Of a stretch of DNA of 64,000 nucleotides, positions 37,187 through 46,670 are shown one piece after another. Position numbers and translations under genes: made by a program. How positions within the stretch are numbered: position 1 is the stretch's first letter; every line of letters starts with the position of its first letter. The DNA lies in NCBI GenBank assembly GCA_019695185.1, contig JAIBAN010000017.1, positions 1 to 64,000 on the forward strand, read 5' to 3'. The notes under the pieces were generated by a model. That model searched no databases and was not told where the DNA came from. It saw only the letters and a list, made by a program, of their open reading frames with translations. This DNA comes from Blastocatellia bacterium. GTDB taxonomy: Bacteria; Acidobacteriota; Blastocatellia; Chloracidobacteriales; Chloracidobacteriaceae.

Positions 37187-39787
37187 ATGAGTACCGAATT
37201 AAAGCGCAAGGAAATTCAAGACCACCACGCAACCCTGCAAGCTATTAAGAATATCGGCGCAATTAGCGAACTGGTCGAGTTTGAGCACGGCCATGGCTAC
37301 AAATACGGCGTTGATATTGAAGTTTCCATTTACGGGCGCAACTACGGTCCGGGAAAAAAAGTCGGCCCTTACATCAAGATGTTCGACTATCCGCCCGGAC
37401 TTGAAGTGGTCCATCAGGGCGACTGGGAAACCAACACCTTTTTCATTATCGTGGATGGGGCTGCTGAAGTTTTTGTGGATGTCGAAGGCAAAGCCGAACA
37501 GCAGAAAGTAGCCGAGTTTGAAGCCGGGCGACCATTTGGGGAAATGGGAGTGTTGGCCGGGGTGGCGCGGGCAGCCACGGTCAAGGCCCATAGCACGCGT
37601 GGAATTCGGGTGCTGGAAGTGCAGCGCCCGGCTCTGCGAGTCCTGCGCAAGTTAAAGAAATTCGGCACCGCGCTTGATTTGACCTACCGTGACAACGGAC
37701 GGAAATCAACCCTCACGACCATCAACATCAGCGAAAAACTCAAAAACTTCATTAATGAGATTTCCGAATTCAAGGTGTTGCCACGGGGGTCGGGACTCTG
37801 CAGCGAAGGCAGCCAGATTCAAAACATTCTGATTCTCAAAGATGGCTGGGTGAAGCGTTCCGCCACCAATCAACAGGGTGAAGTCCACGATTTTATCGGG
37901 GCCGGCCATTGCATGGGCATGAATGCCCTGACCTATCCCAACGCCCGCTGGCCCTATAAAGCCACGTCCATCAGCCGGACGGAAGTGCTGGAAATCCCGG
38001 TGGAGCGGGTTTTGGCCAACAAGGAAATGGCAGAACTGCTCAACCAGGAACTGGGTGCCTTTGCCGAGGTGGGAACGCCGCTCAAACCTCATGCAGAACT
38101 GAACTTCACCCAGGCCGCCAAAATTTCCCAGGAGCAGATTCTTGACAAGGGCCTGGCCGACGCCAACAACCTGCTCGTGATGGATATGGACCTGTGTGTC
38201 CGCTGCGGGAATTGTTCGCTGGCCTGTCATGAAATGCATGGTCAATCCCGCCTCACCCGCCGGGGAATCCACTTCCTCCGACCCAAAAACGGCAAGGCCG
38301 AAAAAGTTGACCAAAGCGTTCTGGCACCGGCAGTGTGCCTGCATTGTAAAGACCCCGAATGTCTGACCGGCTGCCCGACAGGCGCGATTGCCCGGTTTCC
38401 CGGTGGACAGGTGGATATTGTGCCGGGTCTGTGCATTGGTTGTGGAGACTGTGCCACCCAGTGTCCGTACAATGCCATCACGCTGGTTCCACGCAAAGAA
38501 TTGCGCAAGCCCTTTGCTCCAGCAGCCAAGGCGGCTCCGGCCAAACCCGGTGCTCCGGCCAAACCCGGCGGCAAAGATGGCAAAGGGGCCGAAGCCGCCA
38601 CACCACAAGTTGACGCTTTGAGCGCCATCAAAAAAGCGCTCCGGCTCAACTATGACGAAAAACCCAAGCCGGTCACCGCCGAAGAAGACCTGGTGGCAAT
38701 CAAGTGCAACCTTTGTGCCGACACGCCGCTCAACCCGAAACAAAACGGCAAGCCGGTGTATCCCACGCATAAATACAACTGTGAGGAAAACTGTCCGACC
38801 GGGGCCTTGATGCGGATCCAGCCCACTGAATTTTTCAACGAAATCGCCAATATCCAGGGTCGTGCGTTCCGCCGGGACGGGTCAATGGTTTATGGCAGCA
38901 ACTTTGGGCAAAGCGACCGGGGCAAACAGCTCATGCACGTGCTGGGGATTATTTCCACCCTGGCCCTGTGCGGTCTGACCATGGCGGGCATTGTCGCCTA
39001 CGGGCTGGGAACTCCGCTTTTTGGCACAAGCTGGTTTAATTTCCGCTGGATTACAGGACTCGTCGGCCTGCTGGGCATTGTGGTGGTGATGCTTTATCCC
39101 GGACGGCGACAGGTGTGGCGCAAACGAAGCGGCCCCTTACGGTATTGGATGCTGGCCCATGCCTATGCCGGGGTGATTGCCGGGGTGCTGCTGCTGCTGC
39201 ACGGCGGGACCAGACTGGGGGGCGCATTGACAAGCGTCCTCATGATTTCGTTTGATTTGGTGATTTTGACCGGATTGGTCGGACTGTTCCTCTATTGGAT
39301 TGGTCCGCGCACACTCACCCAAATCGAGCAGGAGCCCTTGTTGGTGGACGACCTCCTCCGGCGGCGACAGGAACTTTACCAGGAAATCGCCGACATCACG
39401 CTCACCACTCAAACCCTGGCCAAGGAAAAGAACCGCGAAGCCGAGTACGCCCAAACGTTTCTCAAAGGACGCGACCAGGCGCTGGACCAAACCACCTCGC
39501 TCGGGTTCCTTTTCCGTCAATATCTCAAACGGGAATCACTGGAGAAATTGCTGGAATCCGTGCGCCAGGATTTTGCGGCAGCGGCTGACAAACTGTCTGA
39601 CAAAACCGAGCGGGAGGCTTTTTTACGGCTGTTGGATGCAACGGTGACCGCCCGCCGGATTGATGCGCTGATTTATATCCACCGGGCACTCAAGGTCTGG
39701 CTGCCTCCACACGTCATTACCACTTCAGTCATGCTGGCAACCATGCTGGTTCATATCGTTCAGGTGACTTATTACCTGTGGCGGTAA
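37187..39787 (+). CDS. Membrane Fe-S protein with tandem cyclic-nucleotide-binding domains
   Basis: The protein has 866 residues from the ATG at 37187 (AGAGG upstream). Domain order: a cNMP-binding domain (about 60-165) with an intact cassette (FGEMGVLAG...RAATVKA); a second, degenerate cNMP-like domain (about 185-290); and four Cys motif sets as in DmsB-type electron-transfer subunits (CVRCGNCSLAC near 334, CLHCKDPECLTGCPTGAI, CIGCGDCATQCPYNAI, CNLC...CEENCPTGAL). A low-complexity Ala/Pro/Lys insert follows the third. Four helices from residue 582 (with His in LMHVLG, LAHAYAG and LLLLHGG), a coiled-coil-like part and a last helix with LVHIVQ complete it. The membrane His residues may bind haem b. 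The next gene is probably its partner. Confidence 0.9.
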   Translation: MSTELKRKEIQDHHATLQAIKNIGAISELVEFEHGHGYKYGVDIEVSIYGRNYGPGKKVGPYIKMFDYPPGLEVVHQGDWETNTFFIIVDGAAEVFVDVEGKAEQQKVAEFEAGRPFGEMGVLAGVARAATVKAHSTRGIRVLEVQRPALRVLRKLKKFGTALDLTYRDNGRKSTLTTINISEKLKNFINEISEFKVLPRGSGLCSEGSQIQNILILKDGWVKRSATNQQGEVHDFIGAGHCMGMNALTYPNARWPYKATSISRTEVLEIPVERVLANKEMAELLNQELGAFAEVGTPLKPHAELNFTQAAKISQEQILDKGLADANNLLVMDMDLCVRCGNCSLACHEMHGQSRLTRRGIHFLRPKNGKAEKVDQSVLAPAVCLHCKDPECLTGCPTGAIARFPGGQVDIVPGLCIGCGDCATQCPYNAITLVPRKELRKPFAPAAKAAPAKPGAPAKPGGKDGKGAEAATPQVDALSAIKKALRLNYDEKPKPVTAEEDLVAIKCNLCADTPLNPKQNGKPVYPTHKYNCEENCPTGALMRIQPTEFFNEIANIQGRAFRRDGSMVYGSNFGQSDRGKQLMHVLGIISTLALCGLTMAGIVAYGLGTPLFGTSWFNFRWITGLVGLLGIVVVMLYPGRRQVWRKRSGPLRYWMLAHAYAGVIAGVLLLLHGGTRLGGALTSVLMISFDLVILTGLVGLFLYWIGPRTLTQIEQEPLLVDDLLRRRQELYQEIADITLTTQTLAKEKNREAEYAQTFLKGRDQALDQTTSLGFLFRQYLKRESLEKLLESVRQDFAAAADKLSDKTEREAFLRLLDATVTARRIDALIYIHRALKVWLPPHVITTSVMLATMLVHIVQVTYYLWR

Positions 39788-39791
39788 AAAC

Positions 39792-39954
39792 GATTGAGAA
39801 TTGAGAATTGAGAATTGAGAATTGTTTGAAACAATGCCTCATTTTTCTCACCACGCCGGCTCAGCCCCTGGGAAGAAGGCACCCGACAGCAGGTCGTTGT
39901 GTTCCCATCCGGCTTCAATCCTTCTCAATTCTCAATTCTCAATTCTCAATTGAG
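39792..39954. repeat. Paired heptamer array, GAATTGA type
   Basis: Four to five GAATTGA copies at 39792-39824 face inverted copies (TCAATTC) at 39921-39954. The right arm ends directly before the Shine-Dalgarno of the FHA-cytochrome gene. A hairpin here would lie between the two redox genes and could set their expression ratio. Confidence 0.88.
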
Positions 39955-39964
39955 GAAAAGGGTT

Positions 39965-42900
39965 ATGTCGCTTTCGACCAAATTCATCATCAAGCGCAAA
40001 GACACCTACGACGACGACCTGATTATTGAACTCAATACCGAGACCGAGGGACTCACCATCGGGTCGCAATTGGGAAACAGCCTGCTGTTGAACCACCCAA
40101 CCGTGTCGCGTCTGCATGCCGGAATCCGCGAATTTGAAGGCTCATTCTGGTTGACCAACCTTTCCAAGTCGAATGGAACACTCGTCAACGGGGCTTTGAT
40201 TGAAACCGTTCAAATCGAGAGCGATGACACCATTCAAATTGGGGTGTTTTTATTGCGCCCACTGGTTGAAAACCACCAGCTTACCCTAGAAGTCGAGCGC
40301 CAGGTGGATTCAGTTGCCGCCGGGTCCAAAGCCACAACCCTGTTAGGTAACCCGGTTCAGGCCGCCGCAGAAGGCAAAACCGTCCGGTTGGACCCCAGCA
40401 TTTTTTCATATTTTCAGCAACAGGCCAAAGAAGGAAAAACCCAGGGACTGGCTGGTAAAATGACCCAGCTTCTGAGCGAGCAGGGCAAAACCAGCATGCT
40501 GGGTGAACAGGGCAAAACTGAGATGCTGTCTCAGAAAACCCCAACGGGTGAAACACAGGCACCCAAAGTATCGGGTAAATTACCCGGTGCCAGTGATACA
40601 GGTGAACGGCCTGCCCCACGCTCCTCAGGAAAACTTCCCACGGAACGCATCAATACCATGCAGTTGAAAAAGGGGATAACCGGCTCGTTGACCGCGCTCC
40701 TGTCACTGCCTGAAAACCAACAGCAACGCTTTAAGGATGCCATTGACGCTTTTTGGGACCGACGCAAACAGGCGGAAACCGGCGGGCAAAAACTGGCCGA
40801 CAAATCACAGTTGCGCCCGGTCGAACCGGACCCGGAACTGGTTCAATATAACCTTCACCTGGGGAAGAAGCAGTTTAACTGGTTGCCGACGTTTGACCTC
40901 ATTCGGCCTTGGCCGCGCGGCTACTTGTATGTTTTCGGTGGATTGCTGGTAGTGCTTTCTGTACTGGCGGTGGTTATTTATGAAAATGCCTATTCACCAG
41001 GTACGGTTTCTGACCCGCACCGGCTGAATCTGGCCCAGCTTGAAGGTGCCTCGCCCGACCATGCCACCCGGTTCAAAGATAAACTGGTGGCGGCCAATCT
41101 GGCGGAAAACAAATGCGGTGCCTGCCATGCCGCGACCATCTCCATGCAGTCACAATGTATCGGCTGCCACACCACCAGCCATTTCAACTCAAATGTAATT
41201 GCCAAACACGAGAAGGCCAACATCCAGTGTGTGGACTGCCATACCGAACATCGTGGAGCCAAATACCAGCCGGCAGTGGTGGCGCGCAGCATGTGTGTTG
41301 ATTGTCACCGTGACAACCCGACCCATCCCAAGGCAAAACGCATCAATGACAGCCAGCTACTTAAAGCTCCGCATGGAGGACAGTTTGGGTATCCAATTAC
41401 CAATGGAACCTGGACCTGGACCAAACCGCTGAATCCCAAATGGAAACTTCCCGACAATCTTGGGCCAAAGGAAAAATTCCACCTCGTTCATGCGGCTGCC
41501 TCGCTTGACCAGCCTTGGAAATGCTCCGGCTGTCACGTGGCGTTTACGCCCGTTTCACGGGCCAAGGAAATTGACCAGGAACGTTGCGCCGCCTGTCACG
41601 AAATGCGCTTCACGGCTGACAGTGAAAAGCGCATCAACCGTGAAAAAATTGACCAACTGGCTGCCAACCTCCGGCTTGACTGTAATTCCTGTCACCCGCA
41701 GCACGGAGCCGATACCAAGCTGCTGGCATCGCTTCAATCCACCGGCAAAAACCGAAAACCCATCCCCTTTACCCCGGAAGGTGTTTATCGCGGGGGCAAA
41801 GACTGGCAATGGACCTCGTTTGCCGCCACTTTTGGCGGCATGACAGTGGAAGGCTGGGCCCTCCTGTTTTCAGTGTTGCCAGCCGCTGCTTTGGGCTTTT
41901 TCGGATTTGACACCATCCGGCGGCGGCAGGTGCAAAACCTGCTCAAAGGCAATGTGATTGAGTTGTCACAAAAACGGAAAGCCTTCGCTGATACGAAATA
42001 CGCCGACCGTTGGGAAGAACCCGAACAGAAACAGCGGGCCAAAGAATCATCGCAGGCACGAGCGGTACCACACCCGGTCATCAATTACGCCACCTGCATC
42101 GGCTGTCACGGCTGTATTTTAGCCTGTCCGCAGGATGTGCTGGGTTTTGACGACCAGGAACACCATGCCATCGTGGTGAACTATGAGCAATGTATGGAAG
42201 ACACCGGTTGCCAGATGGCCTGTCCAACGGTGCCGCAATCATGTGTGCTCATCAACACCAAGAAAAACATCCGGGAAGCCCCGAAACCAATCCGCAAGGG
42301 TGGCAACGATGGCTTCGAAACCGATAGCGTCGAAGGCGTCCATCTGGTGGGAGACGTGTCGGGCGTGCCGCTTATCCGCAACGCCATCAAGGAAGGCCGC
42401 GCCGCAATGGACAAAATTGGTGAAAAGCTCCAGCACCATCGGGCTGCCGGAGCAGATTATGACGTGGCCATCATCGGGATTGGTCCAGGCGGAATTTCAG
42501 CAACAGCACGGGCAGCCGAATTGGGGCTGACCTATGTGGCCCTTGAACAAGGCCGCAAGTATTCCACCATCGCCGATAAATATCCGGCGGGCAAATATGT
42601 GGCGTTCAACCCGTTCAATCCCAGCGACCCATCGCTCGGAGCCGTGATTCTGGAAGGCCCCGGCGACCTCAAGGAAAAAATGCTGGGCTGGTGGGATGAT
42701 GCCTGTGCCAAGCTGAATCTGAAAATCAACGAATACGAAGGCTGTAAGGAAATCGTCAAAGACGGCGATGTGTTTGTGGTCAAAACCGTGAAAAATCCGA
42801 ACGGCTATCGGGTTCGGAAGGTTGTGCTGGCACTGGGTAACGCAGGCGAGCCACGCAAACTGGGAGCACCGGGCGAAGACCTGCCAGGCAAGGTCGAATA

Positions 42901-43327
42901 CCGGTTGCAGGACCCAAGCGCCTACAAGGGCAAGCATATTGTCGTGGTGGGAGCCGGTAATTCAGCCGTTGAAGCTGCCGTTGACCTGACTGGCAAACGA
43001 CAGGACGACGGGACAGTCCAGTTCCCGGATGAAGGTGGGAACACAGTCTCCCTTGTGATTCGTTCGGACTTCCCGAAAGACCTGACCCTGGAAAACAAGA
43101 TGTGGGTTTACTACTGCATTGATAAAGGCAGGATTAAAGCCTATTTCGGAGCCGGTGTCCGCGAAGTGCGGGAAAAAGAGGTCGTGCTTGAGAAAATCCG
43201 GGATAAGTCTGAAATTGCAACCATTCCCAACGATGTGGTGTTTGCCATGATTGGCAGCATCGCACCCAAGGAATTCCTGCAAAAAGTCGGCATCAAGTAT
43301 GCCGGTGACGACCGGAAGAAGAAATAG
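39965..43327 (+). CDS. FHA - heptahaem cytochrome c - ferredoxin - flavin oxidoreductase fusion
   Basis: The protein has 1120 residues. FHA domain at about 28-98 with the SxxH (S48, H51) and SNGTLVNG signatures; a Gln/Lys/Gly-rich linker; transmembrane helix 1 at about 316-343; seven CxxCH haem motifs near residues 384, 398, 422, 444, 520, 541 and 573; helix 2 at about 625-655; ferredoxin-type cysteines (CIGCHGCILACPQ from 711, then CMEDTGCQMACPTVPQSC); FAD motif GIGPGGISATARAAELG near 838; NAD(P) motif VVVGAGNSAVEAAVDL near 990. Two helices place FHA and flavin parts in the cytoplasm and haems in the periplasm. GAGGAAAAGG precedes the ATG. Function is inferred: NAD(P)H-linked transmembrane electron transfer gated by phosphothreonine binding. 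Confidence 0.92.
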   Translation: MSLSTKFIIKRKDTYDDDLIIELNTETEGLTIGSQLGNSLLLNHPTVSRLHAGIREFEGSFWLTNLSKSNGTLVNGALIETVQIESDDTIQIGVFLLRPLVENHQLTLEVERQVDSVAAGSKATTLLGNPVQAAAEGKTVRLDPSIFSYFQQQAKEGKTQGLAGKMTQLLSEQGKTSMLGEQGKTEMLSQKTPTGETQAPKVSGKLPGASDTGERPAPRSSGKLPTERINTMQLKKGITGSLTALLSLPENQQQRFKDAIDAFWDRRKQAETGGQKLADKSQLRPVEPDPELVQYNLHLGKKQFNWLPTFDLIRPWPRGYLYVFGGLLVVLSVLAVVIYENAYSPGTVSDPHRLNLAQLEGASPDHATRFKDKLVAANLAENKCGACHAATISMQSQCIGCHTTSHFNSNVIAKHEKANIQCVDCHTEHRGAKYQPAVVARSMCVDCHRDNPTHPKAKRINDSQLLKAPHGGQFGYPITNGTWTWTKPLNPKWKLPDNLGPKEKFHLVHAAASLDQPWKCSGCHVAFTPVSRAKEIDQERCAACHEMRFTADSEKRINREKIDQLAANLRLDCNSCHPQHGADTKLLASLQSTGKNRKPIPFTPEGVYRGGKDWQWTSFAATFGGMTVEGWALLFSVLPAAALGFFGFDTIRRRQVQNLLKGNVIELSQKRKAFADTKYADRWEEPEQKQRAKESSQARAVPHPVINYATCIGCHGCILACPQDVLGFDDQEHHAIVVNYEQCMEDTGCQMACPTVPQSCVLINTKKNIREAPKPIRKGGNDGFETDSVEGVHLVGDVSGVPLIRNAIKEGRAAMDKIGEKLQHHRAAGADYDVAIIGIGPGGISATARAAELGLTYVALEQGRKYSTIADKYPAGKYVAFNPFNPSDPSLGAVILEGPGDLKEKMLGWWDDACAKLNLKINEYEGCKEIVKDGDVFVVKTVKNPNGYRVRKVVLALGNAGEPRKLGAPGEDLPGKVEYRLQDPSAYKGKHIVVVGAGNSAVEAAVDLTGKRQDDGTVQFPDEGGNTVSLVIRSDFPKDLTLENKMWVYYCIDKGRIKAYFGAGVREVREKEVVLEKIRDKSEIATIPNDVVFAMIGSIAPKEFLQKVGIKYAGDDRKKK

Positions 43328-43410
43328 GACTGAGGACTGAGGACTGAGGACTGAGTGCAAACCACACTCTGAAACGGGGCGTGGTTCTGCTCAGTCCTCA
43401 GTCCTTTCAG
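43325..43410. repeat. Paired heptamer array between convergent genes
   Basis: Four GGACTGA copies start at the stop codon of the FHA-cytochrome gene (43325-43355). Inverted copies at 43390-43410 reach the stop codon of the OmpR regulator. With a 34-bp loop this would form a compact bidirectional hairpin. Confidence 0.88.
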
Positions 43411-44090
43411 TTTGAAAATTTGTAACCCAATCCATGCACCGTCAAAATGAACTGCGGGTGTCGTGGGTTGGGTTCAAGTTTGTGCCGCAGCCATGCAACA
43501 TGCACATCCACAGTCCGGGTTGAAGGGGTGGCATTGTAGCCCCAGACTTCATCCAACAGCACATCCCGCGAAATGGTTTCCCCCCGATGTTCGATGAAAT
43601 AGCGTAACAGGGTAAATTCCCGTGCGGAAAGCTCCACCAGTTCGCCATCGCGCCGCACTTCGGCTTTGCGGAAATCCACTTGAATGGTACTGAAGTGAAA
43701 CGTCTCTCCGGTAGGGGGCACATGGGCCGGCGCACGCCGCAACAAAGCTTCCAGCCGGGCCAACAGTTCCATCATTTCAAACGGCTTCGTCAGATAGTCA
43801 TCCGCCCCAAGTTTAAGTCCTACCACTTTGTCAGTGACCTGCCCCCGCGCCGTCAGCATTAAAATTGGCGTCTCAATCTTGCGCTGCCTTAAATCCCGGC
43901 AGACATCGAATCCGTTTTTCCGGGGAAGCATGACATCCAGTATCAAGGCGTCAAACGCCTCCCGCACAGCCCGGTCAAATCCGGCTTCGCCATCGGTAGC
44001 GGTTTCCACCGTGTAACCTTCACATTCCAGCCGGTCCGACAACGTCATAATCAAACCGGGCTCGTCTTCAACCAATAGAATTCGTGGCAT
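43407..44090 (-). CDS. OmpR/PhoB-family response regulator
   Basis: The 227-residue protein has a REC domain (VEDEP; phosphoacceptor in ALILDVMLPRKNG; LTARG; Lys in YLTKPFEMMEL). A winged-helix output domain follows (ELSAREFTLLRYFIEHRGETISRDVLLDEVWGYN, then TRTVDVHVAWLRHKLE and HGLGYKF). No histidine kinase gene is adjacent. It converges on the redox pair, and regulation of that pair is a guess only. Confidence 0.96.
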   Translation of the reverse strand: MPRILLVEDEPGLIMTLSDRLECEGYTVETATDGEAGFDRAVREAFDALILDVMLPRKNGFDVCRDLRQRKIETPILMLTARGQVTDKVVGLKLGADDYLTKPFEMMELLARLEALLRRAPAHVPPTGETFHFSTIQVDFRKAEVRRDGELVELSAREFTLLRYFIEHRGETISRDVLLDEVWGYNATPSTRTVDVHVAWLRHKLEPNPRHPQFILTVHGLGYKFSN

Positions 44091-44097
44091 AAATTAT

Positions 44098-44232
44098 GAG
44101 GGGTTTTGAGTTTTAGGTTTTGAGTTTTGAGAGATGATTTTCCCAAACAATTTGAACCGGTTGACTGAAGCAACCGGATTTCACTCAGTGCTCAGTCCTC
44201 AGCCCTGGTTTTTCAGCCCTCAGCATTCAATC
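44098..44232. repeat. Degenerate heptamer arrays
   Basis: Five TTTTGAG-like units lie at 44098-44133. CTCAGTGCTCAGTCCTCAG-type units lie at 44183-44230, reaching the end of the CocE-type gene. The two arms differ in unit, so this is not a clean pair. Confidence 0.6.
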
Positions 44233-44234
44233 CT

Positions 44235-46424
44235 TTATTTACGATTGACCACCACCGACACACTCAGATGTGACGGATACTGCGCGGAGCGATACACCCG
44301 TTGCGTGGCTGGCTGAAAATCAGCTTCTTTAGCCAAAAAGATGTTTTCCACAAAGGTTTGCGGATTGCGGTCATAAAGCGGAAACCAACTGCTTTGCACC
44401 TGCACCATGATGCGATGGCCAGGCAGGAAGCAATAATTCTGACCATGCAAATCCAGGCTGTATTCCGTGACTTGATTGGGAGTCAGGGCTTCTGCTGTTT
44501 CAAAGCTTTTGCGATACCGACCGCGAAAAATCTCACTGGCCACCATCAACTCATATCCGGCCAGTTTTGGATTGGTCGGGTTTTCCGCCGGATAGACATC
44601 AATCAGTTTTACCACCCAATCACTGTCTGTTCCTGAGGTTGACGCAAACAAATGAGCCAGAATATCCCCGGTCAAAGTCACCTTTTCTTTGAGCGGCTCG
44701 GTTTGCCAGCTCATCACGTCAGTCCGGCCCTGTAAGAATCGCTGGTCCTGTGCCAGCCAGCTATACCATTGGGAACCGTTGGGGTCGTAGGTTGCCTCAA
44801 TCGGGCGTTTTCGATAGGGGACCGGGTTTGCCGGGTCCGAAACATAACTGTCAAAGCCTTCGGGGTTTGTTGTGGGGGTCGGTTTTTCAAATGCCAGCCG
44901 CCGATTGGCATGCAGGTACAAATTGCGTTTGGCCAGATTGCGCGGCGGCCATGCCTCATAGGTCACCCACCGGTTGGAGCCGGATTGGAAAATAGTGGCT
45001 TCGGCTTGTTTGGGTTTTCCCTTCCCTTTGAGATAGGAAGCAAACCAGGGGGCCTCGATTTCCTTGCGAAAATATTTTCCGGTGTCACTGCCAAAATCAA
45101 CCTCCGCCAACCGCCTGCCTTTTCTGGACCAACCGCCGTGGTTCCAGGGTCCTTCAACCAAAAAAACCAGATGTTTGCGGTCATACTTTTCCAGTGTCTG
45201 ATAGGTCACCAAAGGGCCAAACAGGTCTTCCTGGTCCCACCAGCCACCCACGACCAAAGTCGGGACGGTGCTTTCCCGCAAATAGTTCTGCACGCCACGG
45301 GCCTGCCAAAAGGCGTCATACCCTTGATGGGTTGTGAAGTTGTTCCAGGTCGGCAGCTTCCCACCCAACTGCCCGGTCAAGGTTGCAAGGGTTTTGAGCG
45401 AAAGATACCAGTCATACGCATCGGTTTTCCCAAAGCTCACATCTTCCAACTGCTTGGATGATTCCAGGGATTTCACATACTCATAGCCATAACTCTGACG
45501 AAACGCTCCATTGTGGAAAAAATCATCACCCTTCCAAAAATCTCCGATGGGTGCCTGTGGTGAGGCTGCTTTGAGGGCCGGATGGGGGTCAATCAGGGCC
45601 ATGGTTGCCAGCCAGCCATCATAGGAGGTGCCCAAAATTCCAACCTTTCCATTATTGCGGGGAATGTTTTTGACCAGCCAGTCAATCGTGTCATAGGCAT
45701 CGGTGCTTTCATCAACCGCTTTGGCATCCCGTTTGTCACGCGGCGGACGCACCATCAGGAACTCGCCTTCCGAATCAAACTTGCCCCGGATATCCTGAAA
45801 AACAAAAATGTAACCATCAGCAACCAGTTCCTTCCGGCTGTTATTGACCCGGTCAGTATCAAATTCCTTGACCCCATAAGGTGTGCGGTCAAGCAGTATC
45901 GGCAAAGGCACGGTCTGTTTTTCCGGAGTCAGAATCACGGTGAAAAGCCGAACCCCATCCCGCATGGGAATCATGGCTTCGGTCCGTTTGAACGCCACCC
46001 TGGTATCAGGGGCCGGTTGATTACTGATTTTTTTGGCCGGATACTCCTGCCCACCCTGATGCCAGACCAGCGACCGCACTTTGCCATCCGCGCCCCGGAT
46101 AAAATCCACCTGCGCGGCCACGATTTTCAGAAAAAATCTGGTTTCGGAAGCCGGGAAAATCTGAAATTGCGCCTGGTCGGTGACAACTCCGAAAAATGTA
46201 TTGCCTTCCCGAAAGAAAGACATCGTGACATCGGGGTCCCCCAAGTCCTGATATTGCCCAACGTACTCATCAAAAATCCGTGGATTGATGGAAACCTCGG
46301 CGGGCGGCGTGTCGGTTTTTTTATCCTGCGCGCCAACTGCCTGAAGCCAGTGAAATGCCAATAAACCAATCAAAAGAGCATGAAAAAAAACTAACCACAC
46401 ACGTTTTGGTGAATATGAATACAC
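44235..46424 (-). CDS. Secreted CocE/NonD-family (S15-like) hydrolase
   Basis: The 729-residue protein starts at GTG 46424, which has an ideal GGAGG at 6-bp spacing; the longer frame to 46514 lacks one. A signal peptide (VWLVFFHALLIGLLAFHWLQAVGA) leads to a small beta-rich domain (YVGQYQ... to EYPAKKI). The alpha/beta-hydrolase core has MIPMRDGVRLFT, PYG and QDIRGKFDSEGEF. The nucleophile motif is GTSYDGW, then VGGWWDQED and HGGWS follow. A C-terminal jelly-roll typical of X-Pro dipeptidyl-peptidase/CocE proteins completes it. It probably hydrolyses acyl esters or peptides outside the cytoplasm. Confidence 0.9.
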   Translation of the reverse strand: MYSYSPKRVWLVFFHALLIGLLAFHWLQAVGAQDKKTDTPPAEVSINPRIFDEYVGQYQDLGDPDVTMSFFREGNTFFGVVTDQAQFQIFPASETRFFLKIVAAQVDFIRGADGKVRSLVWHQGGQEYPAKKISNQPAPDTRVAFKRTEAMIPMRDGVRLFTVILTPEKQTVPLPILLDRTPYGVKEFDTDRVNNSRKELVADGYIFVFQDIRGKFDSEGEFLMVRPPRDKRDAKAVDESTDAYDTIDWLVKNIPRNNGKVGILGTSYDGWLATMALIDPHPALKAASPQAPIGDFWKGDDFFHNGAFRQSYGYEYVKSLESSKQLEDVSFGKTDAYDWYLSLKTLATLTGQLGGKLPTWNNFTTHQGYDAFWQARGVQNYLRESTVPTLVVGGWWDQEDLFGPLVTYQTLEKYDRKHLVFLVEGPWNHGGWSRKGRRLAEVDFGSDTGKYFRKEIEAPWFASYLKGKGKPKQAEATIFQSGSNRWVTYEAWPPRNLAKRNLYLHANRRLAFEKPTPTTNPEGFDSYVSDPANPVPYRKRPIEATYDPNGSQWYSWLAQDQRFLQGRTDVMSWQTEPLKEKVTLTGDILAHLFASTSGTDSDWVVKLIDVYPAENPTNPKLAGYELMVASEIFRGRYRKSFETAEALTPNQVTEYSLDLHGQNYCFLPGHRIMVQVQSSWFPLYDRNPQTFVENIFLAKEADFQPATQRVYRSAQYPSHLSVSVVVNRK

Positions 46425-46670
46425 GCAACACCTCCATAAATCAGGGGACCGAAAAACACTGATCCATTCAGGCAAATCCTCAGAGGGGTTTTCCACCGAA
46501 TGAACCAATGACATGCTGGGGATATATCTTGTGACGCGGTTAGGATGATTACCTGATACGCGTCTGAAATGGATGTCTCCGGTTCAGAATTTTACATTCT
46601 TAACATGTTTGCCACGGACCGGCAGTCAAACCGGCTTTGCACTTGGGAAATCCCATGATAGAGAACCGAC

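Noticed and set aside
42095-42109. Eighth CxxCH motif (CIGCH) in the FHA-cytochrome protein
   Set aside because: It is part of CIGCHGCILACP, a ferredoxin-type cluster motif on the predicted cytoplasmic side, not a haem site.
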